From contig NZ_CP109000.1 in NCBI RefSeq assembly GCF_036226605.1, positions 5,576,501 through 5,640,500 of the forward strand: 64,000 nt of DNA. Direction: 5' to 3'. How positions within the stretch are numbered: position 1 is the stretch's first letter; each line of letters begins with the position of its first letter. Below are positions 41,474 through 49,239 of this stretch, in pieces. The DNA is from Streptomyces sp. NBC_00704. Lineage in GTDB: Bacteria > Actinomycetota > Actinomycetes > Streptomycetales > Streptomycetaceae. Position numbers and translations under genes: made by a program. The notes under the pieces were generated by a model. The model made no database searches. It was not told where the DNA came from and saw only the letters and a program-made list of their open reading frames with translations.

Positions 41474-42499
41474 ATGCGCATCGGAGTTCTCACCGCAGGC
41501 GGCGACTGCCCCGGCCTGAACGCAGTGATCCGGTCGGTCGTGCACCGCGCCGTGGACAACTACGGCGACGAGGTCATCGGCTTCGAGGACGGCTACGCGG
41601 GCCTGCTGGACGGCCGTTACCGGGGGCTCGACCTCAACGCGGTGAGCGGCATCCTGGCCCGCGGCGGCACCATCCTCGGCTCGTCCCGGCTGGAGCGCGA
41701 CCGGCTGCGCGAGGCCTGCGAGAGCGCCTCCGACATGATCCACGACTTCGGCATCGACGCCCTCATCCCGATCGGCGGCGAGGGCACGCTGACGGCCGCG
41801 CGCATGCTGTCCGACGCCGGGCTGCCGGTGGTCGGCGTCCCGAAGACGATCGACAACGACATCTCCTCCACCGACCGCACCTTCGGCTTCGACACGGCCG
41901 TCGGCGTCGCCACGGAGGCGATGGACCGTCTGAAGACGACCGCCGAGTCCCATCAGCGGGTCATGGTCGTCGAGGTCATGGGCCGCCACGCGGGCTGGAT
42001 CGCGCTGGAGTCCGGCATGGCGGCGGGCGCGCACGGGATCTGCCTGCCGGAGCGGCCCTTCGACCCGGCCGACCTGGTGAAGATGGTCGAGGAGCGGTTC
42101 GCGCGCGGCAAGAAGTTCGCGGTGATCTGCGTCGCCGAGGGCGCGCACCCGGCCGACGGCACCATGGACTACAGCAAGGGCGCGATCGACCAGTTCGGCC
42201 ACGAGCGCTTCCAGGGCATCGGCACGGCCCTCGCCTACGAGCTGGAACGACGGCTCGGCAAGGAGGCCCGCCCGGTTATCCTCGGTCACGTCCAGCGCGG
42301 CGGCGTCCCCACGGCCTACGACCGCGTCCTCGCCACCCGCTTCGGCTGGCACGCCGTGGAGGCGGCGCACCGCGGCCAGTTCGGGCGGATGACGGCGCTG
42401 CGCGGCACGGACGTCGTGATGGTGCCGCTCGCGGAAGCGGTGACCGAGCTGAAGACCGTGCCCAAGGACCGCATCGTCGAGGCGGAGTCGGTCTTCTAG
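41474..42499 (+). CDS. pfkA: ATP-dependent 6-phosphofructokinase
   Basis: A 341-residue enzyme phosphorylating fructose 6-phosphate. It starts MRIGVLTAGGDCPGLNAVIR, with G104 in PIGGEGTL and K124 in GVPKTIDND. Glycine at position 104 marks ATP use, whereas PPi-dependent enzymes have aspartate there. Lysine at 124 is otherwise typical of the PPi type, so this is the mixed actinobacterial group III form. Catalytic D126-D128 lies within TIDND. S. coelicolor has three such genes; this position corresponds to the one known as PfkA2. It is divergent from pta. Confidence 0.95.
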   Translation: MRIGVLTAGGDCPGLNAVIRSVVHRAVDNYGDEVIGFEDGYAGLLDGRYRGLDLNAVSGILARGGTILGSSRLERDRLREACESASDMIHDFGIDALIPIGGEGTLTAARMLSDAGLPVVGVPKTIDNDISSTDRTFGFDTAVGVATEAMDRLKTTAESHQRVMVVEVMGRHAGWIALESGMAAGAHGICLPERPFDPADLVKMVEERFARGKKFAVICVAEGAHPADGTMDYSKGAIDQFGHERFQGIGTALAYELERRLGKEARPVILGHVQRGGVPTAYDRVLATRFGWHAVEAAHRGQFGRMTALRGTDVVMVPLAEAVTELKTVPKDRIVEAESVF

Positions 42500-42507
42500 A
42501 CCCTTCT

Positions 42508-42539
42508 GGACCCCGGGGCCGGTGCCGGGGCCGGGGTCC
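42508..42539. terminator. Hairpin terminator between pfkA and the HTH gene
   Basis: GGACCCCGG (42508-42516) and CCGGGGTCC (42531-42539) pair perfectly, 8 bp after the pfkA stop in a 49-bp convergent gap. Confidence 0.75.
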
Positions 42540-42548
42540 CGGCGGCGG

Positions 42549-43262
42549 TTACGCCGTCCGCTTCCTCAGGCCCGTCCAGAAGTGGTCGACGATCCGGTCG
42601 AGGAAGTCGTCGCCCGCGTCGCTCGCGTCCCCGGCCGCCCTGCCGCCGCCCCAGCTCAGCGTGGCGGCCATCCGCCCCTGATAGTCCTGGTGCAGCTCCC
42701 GGAGGGTGTCCTCCAGGAGCCGCCGGTCCAGCGGCACGATCCTGGCCACCTGCCTGACGTACGCCTGCCAGCGCGTGCCGGTCGCGGAGCGCAGCAGGCC
42801 GGCGAGTTCGCCCTCCCGGCCGGTGACCGTGACCAGGTCCGGCAGCGCGAGGTCGAGCAGGTCGGCGAGGAGGGCGTTCTGCCGGTCCGTGCCGCGCCAC
42901 TGCCCGCTCTCCTCCATGCGCGTGTACGCCAGGAACTCGTGGCCCACGGCGCGGGCGACGTCCTCGGGGGCCAGGCCGCGGGCGACGCGGTGTTCGCGCA
43001 GGGTGCGGGGGCGTCCGATGAGTTCGGCCGGGGAGCACCACAACACCCCCGCGAGAGCGGTGAGTTCGGCGTGGGCCGGGGTGAGCGCCCCGCGTTCCCA
43101 GGCGTTCACCAGGTCGGGGGTGGCGTGCGCGAGGGCGTAGGAGGCGCGCAGCCCCTGGGCGACGTGACCGGGGGTCATGCCGAGGGCGACACGGAGCCGG
43201 CGGGCGGCGGGGGCGTCGAAGGGCGGGCCGGGCTGACGGGTGTGAGCTGCGGGTCTGGACAC
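42549..43262 (-). CDS. Regulator with two tandem XRE-type HTH domains
   Basis: About 237 residues. Two HTH_3-like modules follow each other. The first, near 22-85 (ALGMTPGHVAQGLRAS...VNAWERGALTPAHAELTALAGVL), ends in an AELIGR motif. The second, near 88-150, has REHRVARGLAPEDVARAVG, then MEESGQWRGTDRQNALLADLL. A ~90-residue C-terminal helical region has no recognised ligand fold. On the minus strand a TACCTT box lies 7 nt before the GTG at 43262, so I chose that as a leaderless start; a TTG three codons upstream is the alternative. Its targets are unknown; the convergent pfkA is not an obvious one. Confidence 0.83.
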   Translation of the reverse strand: MSRPAAHTRQPGPPFDAPAARRLRVALGMTPGHVAQGLRASYALAHATPDLVNAWERGALTPAHAELTALAGVLWCSPAELIGRPRTLREHRVARGLAPEDVARAVGHEFLAYTRMEESGQWRGTDRQNALLADLLDLALPDLVTVTGREGELAGLLRSATGTRWQAYVRQVARIVPLDRRLLEDTLRELHQDYQGRMAATLSWGGGRAAGDASDAGDDFLDRIVDHFWTGLRKRTA

Positions 43263-43584
43263 GGGGGACAAGGTAGGGGGCCCGGACTGCGTTGACTACG
43301 GGGTGTTCGGACATAGTCACCGGTCGTAGAAAGGTACGGGGGTGACGGGGGTGACGGGGCTGGCGGATGGGACGGCGGCACGGGCGGCGGGGGCGGAGCG
43401 GGCGGCCCGGGGGACCCGGCAGCCGGGGGAGCGGGAGCGCCGGGGCCGGCGGGGAGGCGCGAGGGGCGAGGCCGGCGGACCCGGCCGTCCACGGCGGGCG
43501 CGGTGCGGGCTTGCGAACGGTGGGATTCGTCTGCGGCGTCCCCTTAAGGTACTGCCTAGTCCATCGGGGGAGGGGGCGGTCGCC
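43263..43584. other. 322-bp divergent intergenic region
   Basis: It lies between the tandem-HTH gene and the membrane-protein gene. I see the TACCTT box for the leftward gene and a purine-rich stretch (gggggaggggg) serving as ribosome site for the rightward one. The middle is very G-rich (GGGG runs near 43365-43480) without clear symmetric sites or a gene. Confidence 0.5.
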
Positions 43585-44130
43585 ATGGCCGGACAGGACG
43601 TGGGAGCCGGGCAGTTGCTGCTCGCGGAGTACCAGAGCGTCAAGGACGAGCAGAAGGCCCGGATCGGGTTCCGGGACAACCTGCTCTACGTGACCCTCGC
43701 GGTGGTGGCCGCGGTCGCCGCCGCGGCCGCCCAGGCCGGGCAGACGGCGATGCTGCTCGCCCTGCCCCCGGTGTGCGTCGTGCTGGGCTGGACCTACCTC
43801 GTCAACGACGAGAAGATCTCGGCCGTCGGCCGCTACGTCCGCCAGGAACTGGGGCCGCGGCTCGCCGAACTGGCGGGCACCGACGCGGCGTTCCGCTGGG
43901 AGACGTACCACCGCGGCGACGCCCGCCGGGTCTCCCGCAAGATCGTGCAGTGCGTGGTCGACCTGCTGGCCTTCTGCGTCGTCCCGCTGGCCGCGCTCGC
44001 CGTGTACTGGTGCGGCGGACAGGTGACGACGGGCCTGCTCGCGCTGTCCCTCGCCGAGGCGGCGGCGGTGACCGGTCTGGGCGTGTTCGTCGTGCGCTAT
44101 GCGCTGCCGTTCGGCAGCGGGGGTGCGTGA
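43585..44130 (+). CDS. Integral membrane protein of unknown function
   Basis: A 181-residue protein. It has a polar N-terminus (AEYQSVKDEQKARIGFRDNLLY), a helical hairpin at about 33-75 (LAVVAAVAAAAAQAGQTAML...PPVCVVLGWTYLV), a cytoplasmic loop (DEKISAVGRYVRQELGPRL), and a second hairpin at about 125-172. The arrangement resembles small bacterial four-helix membrane proteins of the SLATT type, sometimes associated with effector systems, but the similarity is only general. No partner toxin or nucleotide-second-messenger gene is adjacent. Starts at the ATG behind a G-rich ribosome site. Confidence 0.75.
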   Translation: MAGQDVGAGQLLLAEYQSVKDEQKARIGFRDNLLYVTLAVVAAVAAAAAQAGQTAMLLALPPVCVVLGWTYLVNDEKISAVGRYVRQELGPRLAELAGTDAAFRWETYHRGDARRVSRKIVQCVVDLLAFCVVPLAALAVYWCGGQVTTGLLALSLAEAAAVTGLGVFVVRYALPFGSGGA

Positions 44131-44192
44131 GCGGCCCGTCCGCCCGTGGCGCGCGGGGTGTCACCCGGTGGCCGGGCCGCGCGCCGGACCGG

Positions 44193-44909
44193 TCACCGCC
44201 CCCTGGCCGTGCCCGGCACCCACCGGTAGACCAGCTCCGGCCTTCCCACCTGCCCGTACAGCGGCTTGCGCTCGGCCCGGCCGGCCTCGACGAGATGCTC
44301 CAGATACCGCCGGGCGGTGATCCGCGAGATGCCCACCGCCTCGGCCGCGGCGGCCGCCGTCAGCCCTTGCGGGGCCTCGCGGACGGTCTCCGTCACCCGT
44401 TCCAGGGTCGGAGCGCTCAACCCCTTGGGCAGTGCGGCCGGGCCGGGCGCGCGCAGTGTCGCGAGCGCCCGGTCGACCTCGTCCTGGCCGCTCGCCTCGC
44501 CCGCCGCGCCCCGGAACTCCGCGTACCGCACCAGCCGGTCGCGCAGGGTGGCGAACGTGAAGGGCTTCAGCACGTACTGCACGACCCCCAGCGAGACGCC
44601 CTCGCGGACCACCGTCAGGTCGCGCGCCGAGGTCACCGCTATGACGTCCGCGTGGTAGCCGGCCGCCCGCAGTGAGCGGGCCAGTTGCAGGCCGTGTCCG
44701 TCCGGCAGGTGCAGGTCCAGCAGGAGCAGGTCCACCGGCGTGCGGTCCAGCAGCCTGCGGGCCTCCGCGCCCGTGTGCGCCTTGCCCACGGCCACGAACC
44801 CCGGGACGCGTCCGACGTACATGACGTGGGCGTCGGCGGCGACCGGATCGTCCTCCACGACCAGCACTCTTATCGGCGTCGGTGTCGGCGTCTGCTCCGT
44901 GCCCGTCAT
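44193..44909 (-). CDS. CitB/DctR-type response regulator
   Basis: A 238-residue regulator. The receiver has E19-D20-D21, phospho-acceptor D65 in LLLLDLHLPDG, and the lysine of YVLKPFTF. A C-terminal helix-turn-helix has the CitB/DcuR character (LTAAAAAEAVGISRITARRYLEHLVEAGRAE). The ATG overlaps the kinase stop by 4 nt. The divergent dctA-like transporter is its likely target, giving dicarboxylate-responsive uptake. Confidence 0.93.
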   Translation of the reverse strand: MTGTEQTPTPTPIRVLVVEDDPVAADAHVMYVGRVPGFVAVGKAHTGAEARRLLDRTPVDLLLLDLHLPDGHGLQLARSLRAAGYHADVIAVTSARDLTVVREGVSLGVVQYVLKPFTFATLRDRLVRYAEFRGAAGEASGQDEVDRALATLRAPGPAALPKGLSAPTLERVTETVREAPQGLTAAAAAEAVGISRITARRYLEHLVEAGRAERKPLYGQVGRPELVYRWVPGTARGR

Positions 44910-46534
44910 CTGCTGCCTCCCGGCGTGGTCGCGGCCGCCGTCCGCAACGGCAGGCGCGCCTCGAACTCGGCTCCGCCGCCCTCGGCCCCGGCCACCGACA
45001 GAGTGCCCTCGTGCCGCTGCACGGCCTGCCGGACCAGGGCCAGTCCGAGGCCCCGGCCGCCCGGCCCGGACGGCTTCGTCGAGAAGCCGCGCTCGAAGAC
45101 CAGCGCGGCGTGCGCGGGGTCCACCCCCGCCCCCGTGTCCGCCACCCGCAGCAGGAGTTCGCCGTCCTGCGTGGACGCCGTCACCGTCACCCGGGCCCGG
45201 ACGCTGCCCTGGGCCGCGTCCACCGCGTTGTCGATGAGGTTGCCGAGGATCGTCACCAGGTCGCGGGCGGGCAGGGACGGCGGCAGCACACCGTCGTCCA
45301 GGGTGCTCTCCTCGGACACCACCAGCTCCACGCCCCGCTCGTTGGCCTGGGCCGTCTTGCCCAGCAGCAGCGCCGCCAGGACCGGCTCGCCGACCGCCGC
45401 GACGACCCGGTCGGTCAGCGCCTGGGCCAGTTCCAGTTCCGAGGTCGCGAAGTCCACGGCCTCCGGGGCCCGACCCAGCTCGATCAGCGAGACGACCGTG
45501 TGCAGCCGGTTCGCCGCCTCGTGGGCCTGCGAGCGCAGCGCCTGCGTGAAACCGCGCTCGGAGTCCAACTCGCCCATCAGCGACTGGAGTTCGGTCACAT
45601 CGCGCAGGGTGACGACGGTGCCGCGGCGTTCGCCGCCCGACACCGGGGAGGTGTTCACGACGAGCACCCGGTCCGCCGCCAGGTGCACCTCGTCCACCCG
45701 CGTTCGGGAGGCGAGCAGCGCGCCCGTCAGGGGAGCCGGCAGGCCGAGGTCCGCGACGGACCGCCCCACCACCTCCCCGGAGACGCCCAGCAACTCGCGG
45801 CCTCCGTCGTTGATGAGCGCCACCCTGTACTGTCCGTCCAGCATCAGCAGCCCCTCGCGCACCGCGTGCAACGCGGCCTGGTGGTAGTCGTGCATCCGGC
45901 TCAGCTCGGTCGCGTTCATGCCGTGGGTGTGCCGGCGCAGGGACGCGTTGACGACGTACGTGCCGATCGCGCCGAGGGCGAGCGCCCCGCCGGCCACCGC
46001 GAACAGCGCCGTGACCTGGTCCTGGACCCGCTTGCTGATCGACTCGACCTTGATGCCCGCGCTGACCAGGCCGACGATCCCGCGGTCGCCGTCCACCACG
46101 GGGGTGACCGCGCGGACGGACGCGCCGAGGGTACCGGTGTAGGTCTCCGTGAAGGTCTTCCCGCGCAGGGCCGGGGCGGTGTTCCCGCGGAACCGCCCGC
46201 CGATCTGGGTGACGTCCGGGTGGGTCCAGCGGATGCCCCGCGGGTTCATGATCGTGACGAAGTCGACGTCGGTGTCCCGCATGATCCGCAGCGCGTACGG
46301 CTGGAGCTCGGCGCTGGGGCGGGCCGTGCGGATCGCCGCCCGCACGGAGGGGGAGTCGGCGACGGAACGGGCCACCGCGGTGGCCTGGCTGCGCGCCGCC
46401 TGCTCGGCCTGGTCGCGGTCGCTGACGTACGTGAACAGCGCGTATCCCGCCACGAGCACCGCGATCAGCACGGCCTGCATGGCGAACAGCTGGCCGGCGA
46501 GGCTGCGGGGTCGTGGCAGGTCGGGGATGCGCAT
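44906..46534 (-). CDS. CitA/DcuS/DctS-type sensor histidine kinase
   Basis: A 542-residue sensor. It has a transmembrane helix near 14-33, an extracytoplasmic sCache/PAS domain (about 35-172; the RIMRDTDVDFVTIMN and GRFRGNTAPAL segments are typical of CitA/DcuS), and a second helix near 177-197. A cytoplasmic PAS domain (about 215-315) follows, then a Spo0B-type H-box (LRSQAHEAANRLHTVV, His about 337) and a HATPase with IDNAVDAAQ and GGRGLGLALV. The family senses di- and tricarboxylates directly. The adjacent divergent transporter supports a C4-dicarboxylate signal. Confidence 0.93.
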   Translation of the reverse strand: MRIPDLPRPRSLAGQLFAMQAVLIAVLVAGYALFTYVSDRDQAEQAARSQATAVARSVADSPSVRAAIRTARPSAELQPYALRIMRDTDVDFVTIMNPRGIRWTHPDVTQIGGRFRGNTAPALRGKTFTETYTGTLGASVRAVTPVVDGDRGIVGLVSAGIKVESISKRVQDQVTALFAVAGGALALGAIGTYVVNASLRRHTHGMNATELSRMHDYHQAALHAVREGLLMLDGQYRVALINDGGRELLGVSGEVVGRSVADLGLPAPLTGALLASRTRVDEVHLAADRVLVVNTSPVSGGERRGTVVTLRDVTELQSLMGELDSERGFTQALRSQAHEAANRLHTVVSLIELGRAPEAVDFATSELELAQALTDRVVAAVGEPVLAALLLGKTAQANERGVELVVSEESTLDDGVLPPSLPARDLVTILGNLIDNAVDAAQGSVRARVTVTASTQDGELLLRVADTGAGVDPAHAALVFERGFSTKPSGPGGRGLGLALVRQAVQRHEGTLSVAGAEGGGAEFEARLPLRTAAATTPGGSR

Positions 46535-46687
46535 GCGGTCAGTGTGCCCCCGCCGCCGGGCGTGAACTAAATGAACGGAAGGGTGACCGCCCTCACACGG
46601 CGCGAGAGAGTCACGGCATCCCCCACAACTTCCCGGACGTGAGCCGCACGCCGGTGAATGCCGACGACGACGTCAAGGAGGGCAGCC

Positions 46688-48112
46688 GTGGCCGCCAGCA
46701 GCACCCCCGATACGGCACCTGCCGCACCCGTGGCCAAGCGGGACCGCACCCACTACCTGTACATCGCGGTGATCATCGCGGTGGCGCTCGGCATCACGGT
46801 GGGCCTCACCGCCCCCGACTTCGCCGTGGAGCTGAAGCCCATCGGGACCGGCTTCGTCAACCTGATCAAGATGATGATCTCGCCGATCATCTTCTGCACG
46901 ATCGTGCTGGGCATCGGGTCGGTCCGCAAGGCCGCCAAGGTCGGCAAGGTCGGCGGCATCGCGCTCGGCTACTTCGTGGTCATGTCGCTGGTCGCGCTCA
47001 CCATCGGCCTGGTCGTCGGCAACATCCTGGAGCCGGGCAGCGGGCTGCACATCACCGACGCCGTGAAGGAGACCGGCCAGGCGCAGGTCTCGGCCGAGGC
47101 CAAGGACACCACCGAGTTCCTGCTCGGCATCATCCCCACCACGATCGTCTCCGCCTTCACCCAGCCGGACGTGCTGCAGACCCTGCTGGTCGCGCTGCTG
47201 TGCGGGTTCGCCCTCCAGGGCATGGGCAGGGCCGGCCGGCCGATCCTGCGGGGCGTCGAGCACATCCAGCGGCTCGTCTTCCGCATCCTCGCGATGGTCA
47301 TGTGGGCCGCCCCGGTCGGAGCCTTCGGCGCGATGGCCGCGGTCGTGGGCTCGGCGGGCGTGGACGCGCTCAAGAGCCTCGCCGTCCTGATGCTGGGCTT
47401 CTACATCACGTGCTTCCTGTTCGTCTTCATCGTGCTCGGCGCGATGCTGAAGATCTTCACGGGTCTCAACATCCTCACGTTCCTCAAGTACCTGGCCCGT
47501 GAGTTCCTGCTGATCCTGTCCACCTCCTCCTCCGAGTCCGCGCTGCCGCGGCTCATCGCGAAGATGGAGCACCTGGGCGTCAGCAAGCCCGTCGTCGGCA
47601 TCACCGTCCCGACCGGCTACTCCTTCAACCTCGACGGCACCATGATCTACATGACCATGGCGTCCCTGTTCATCGCCGACGCCATGGGCACCCCGATGTC
47701 GATCGGCGAGCAGATCCCGCTGCTGCTGTTCCTGTTCGTCGCCTCCAAGGGCGCGGCCGGAGTGACCGGCGCGGGCATGGCGACCCTGGCCGGCGGCCTG
47801 CAGTCGCACAAGCCCGCCCTGGTGGACGGCATGGGCCTCATCGTCGGCATCGACCGCTTCATGAGCGAGGCCCGCGCCCTCACCAACTTCGCCGGCAACG
47901 CCGTCGCCACCGTCCTGGTCGGCACCTGGACCAAGGAGATCGACAAGGAGCGCGTGCGGCTGGTGCTCGCCGGCGGCCTGCCGTTCGACGAGAAGACCCT
48001 GCTCGACCACGACGACGACGCCCCCGACCACGACGTCGACGCCGACGGGGCCGCCCCGGCGGACCTGCCCGAGCAGCGCGAAGAGGGCGAGAAGGAACTC
48101 GCCAAGGCCTGA
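46688..48112 (+). CDS. dctA: C4-dicarboxylate:cation symporter (DctA, DAACS family)
   Basis: A 474-residue glutamate-transporter-fold symporter importing succinate, malate or fumarate. Signatures are the Ser-rich re-entrant loop ILSTSSSESALPRLI, the GYSFNLDGTMIYM motif of transmembrane helix 7, KGAAGVTGAGM in the second hairpin, and a C-terminal helix containing NFAGNAVATVLVG. The acidic Asp-rich tail (about 440-474) is probably disordered. The GTG with aaggagg seven nt upstream fixes the start. It is divergent from its presumed two-component regulator, with 153 bp between. Confidence 0.94.
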   Translation: MAASSTPDTAPAAPVAKRDRTHYLYIAVIIAVALGITVGLTAPDFAVELKPIGTGFVNLIKMMISPIIFCTIVLGIGSVRKAAKVGKVGGIALGYFVVMSLVALTIGLVVGNILEPGSGLHITDAVKETGQAQVSAEAKDTTEFLLGIIPTTIVSAFTQPDVLQTLLVALLCGFALQGMGRAGRPILRGVEHIQRLVFRILAMVMWAAPVGAFGAMAAVVGSAGVDALKSLAVLMLGFYITCFLFVFIVLGAMLKIFTGLNILTFLKYLAREFLLILSTSSSESALPRLIAKMEHLGVSKPVVGITVPTGYSFNLDGTMIYMTMASLFIADAMGTPMSIGEQIPLLLFLFVASKGAAGVTGAGMATLAGGLQSHKPALVDGMGLIVGIDRFMSEARALTNFAGNAVATVLVGTWTKEIDKERVRLVLAGGLPFDEKTLLDHDDDAPDHDVDADGAAPADLPEQREEGEKELAKA

Positions 48113-48136
48113 GATCCGGATTCCGGGTCCCCGACT

Positions 48137-48177
48137 CCGGGTGTCCGGCCCCGCCTGAACCGGGGCCGGACACCCGG
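48137..48177 (+). terminator. dctA hairpin terminator
   Basis: Perfect 17-bp arms (48137-48153 and 48161-48177) and a 7-nt loop, 24 bp after the dctA stop. Confidence 0.88.
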
Positions 48178-48314
48178 TCACCGCCTCCCCCCGCTCCGGG
48201 CGGCCGAGCACTCCCCCGTGGCTCGGCCGCCCGGTCTCCCCGTCCCGCTCGTTCCGCTCGTCCCGCTGTCCGCCCGGCCCTGCGCCGGGCGGTTCGGCAT
48301 TCCGGGGTCGTTGC

Positions 48315-48341
48315 CTTGACGTCGGCGTCAAGCCGTACCGT
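48315..48341 (+). promoter_or_regulatory. MerR-type palindrome and promoter
   Basis: CTTGACG, TCGG, CGTCAAG (48315-48332) is a perfect inverted repeat, followed by TACCGT (48336-48341). The -10-like box ends 7 nt before the ATG at 48349, so the mRNA is probably leaderless and the MerR protein probably controls its own operon. Confidence 0.65.
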
Positions 48342-48348
48342 CGACCGT

Positions 48349-48777
48349 ATGCGCATCGGAGAGCTGGCCGCGCGGGCCGGGACCACGACCCGGACGCTGC
48401 GGTACTACGAGTCCCGGGGGCTGTTGACCGCCCGGCGGAACCACAACGGCTACCGGACCTACGACGAGGACGACCTGAGACTGCTCCGGCAGATCAGGAC
48501 GCTCCAGGACTTCGGGTTCGACCTGGAGGAGACCCGGCCCTTCGTGGAGTGCCTGCGGGCCGGGCACCCCGAGGGCGACTCCTGCCCGGCGTCGCTGGCG
48601 GTCTACCGGCGCAAGCTGTCGGAGCTGGACGAGCTGATCGGCGAGTTGCGGGCGGTGCGCGCCCAGGTCGGCGAGCAGCTGCTCAGGGCCGAGCGGGCAC
48701 GGGACGAGCTGGCGGCCGATGCGACGGTTCCGGGAGGTCCGGATCCGGTGTGCGAACTGGGAGGGCGGACGCGGTGA
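48349..48777 (+). CDS. MerR-family transcriptional regulator
   Basis: A 142-residue regulator with the MerR HTH and wing (MRIGELAARAGTTTRTLRYY, SRGLLTARRNHNGYRTY) and a C-terminal dimerisation helix. Two cysteines, C68 and C79, sit at the start of that helix (VECLRAGHPEGDSCPAS), where redox- or metal-sensing MerR proteins carry their ligands. The stop overlaps the thioredoxin start (GTGA), so a thiol-redox signal is plausible, but it is not proven that the cysteines sense anything. Confidence 0.92.
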   Translation: MRIGELAARAGTTTRTLRYYESRGLLTARRNHNGYRTYDEDDLRLLRQIRTLQDFGFDLEETRPFVECLRAGHPEGDSCPASLAVYRRKLSELDELIGELRAVRAQVGEQLLRAERARDELAADATVPGGPDPVCELGGRTR

Positions 48778-49106
48778 CCAAGGCCGACGGTGTGGCGGAA
48801 GTGACGGACGCGGACTTCGGGACGGAGGTGCTCGGGGCGGACCTGCCGGTGCTGGTGGAGTTCACCGCCGACTGGTGCCCGCCGTGCCGGCAGATGGGAC
48901 CGGTGCTGACCGCGCTCGCCGCAGAGGAGGGCGAGCGGCTGAAGGTGGTGCAGCTGAACGTGGACGTGAACCCGGAGACGACCAACGCCTACAAGGTGCT
49001 GTCGATGCCGACGTTCATGGTGTTCCGGTCCGGCGAGCCCGTGAAGGCGATGGTGGGAGCCCGCCCGAAGAGGCGGCTGCTGGAGGAACTGGCCGACGTG
49101 CTGTAA
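48774..49106 (+). CDS. trxA: Thioredoxin
   Basis: A 110-residue thioredoxin with active site FTADWCPPCRQM (C35, C38). The CPPC pair differs from the usual CGPC and should make it more oxidising than standard thioredoxin. The cis-proline lies in LSMPTFMVFR. It is translationally coupled to the MerR regulator and probably controlled by it. No thioredoxin reductase is nearby. A strong terminator follows 18 bp after the stop. Confidence 0.93.
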   Translation: MTKADGVAEVTDADFGTEVLGADLPVLVEFTADWCPPCRQMGPVLTALAAEEGERLKVVQLNVDVNPETTNAYKVLSMPTFMVFRSGEPVKAMVGARPKRRLLEELADVL

Positions 49107-49124
49107 TCCCCGCCGGAACACAGG

Positions 49125-49156
49125 AAATCCCCCGAGCAATTGCGCTCGGGGGATTT
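49125..49156 (+). terminator. Terminator of the MerR-thioredoxin operon
   Basis: Perfect 13-bp arms AAATCCCCCGAGC (49125-49137) and GCTCGGGGGATTT (49144-49156) with a 6-nt loop, ending in T residues; the best canonical intrinsic terminator in the window. Confidence 0.92.
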
Positions 49157-49239
49157 GTCTGCGTATATTCGATGATTCGCGACTCAAAGGGAAACCGGGT
49201 CGTGAAGAAGCTCAGTGAGCACAGTATATTCGGGCGGGA

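Noticed and set aside
43585..44130. The four-helix membrane protein as an effector of an antiphage (SLATT-like) system
   Set aside because: Only general topology fits; no nucleotide cyclase, nuclease or other defence partner is adjacent.
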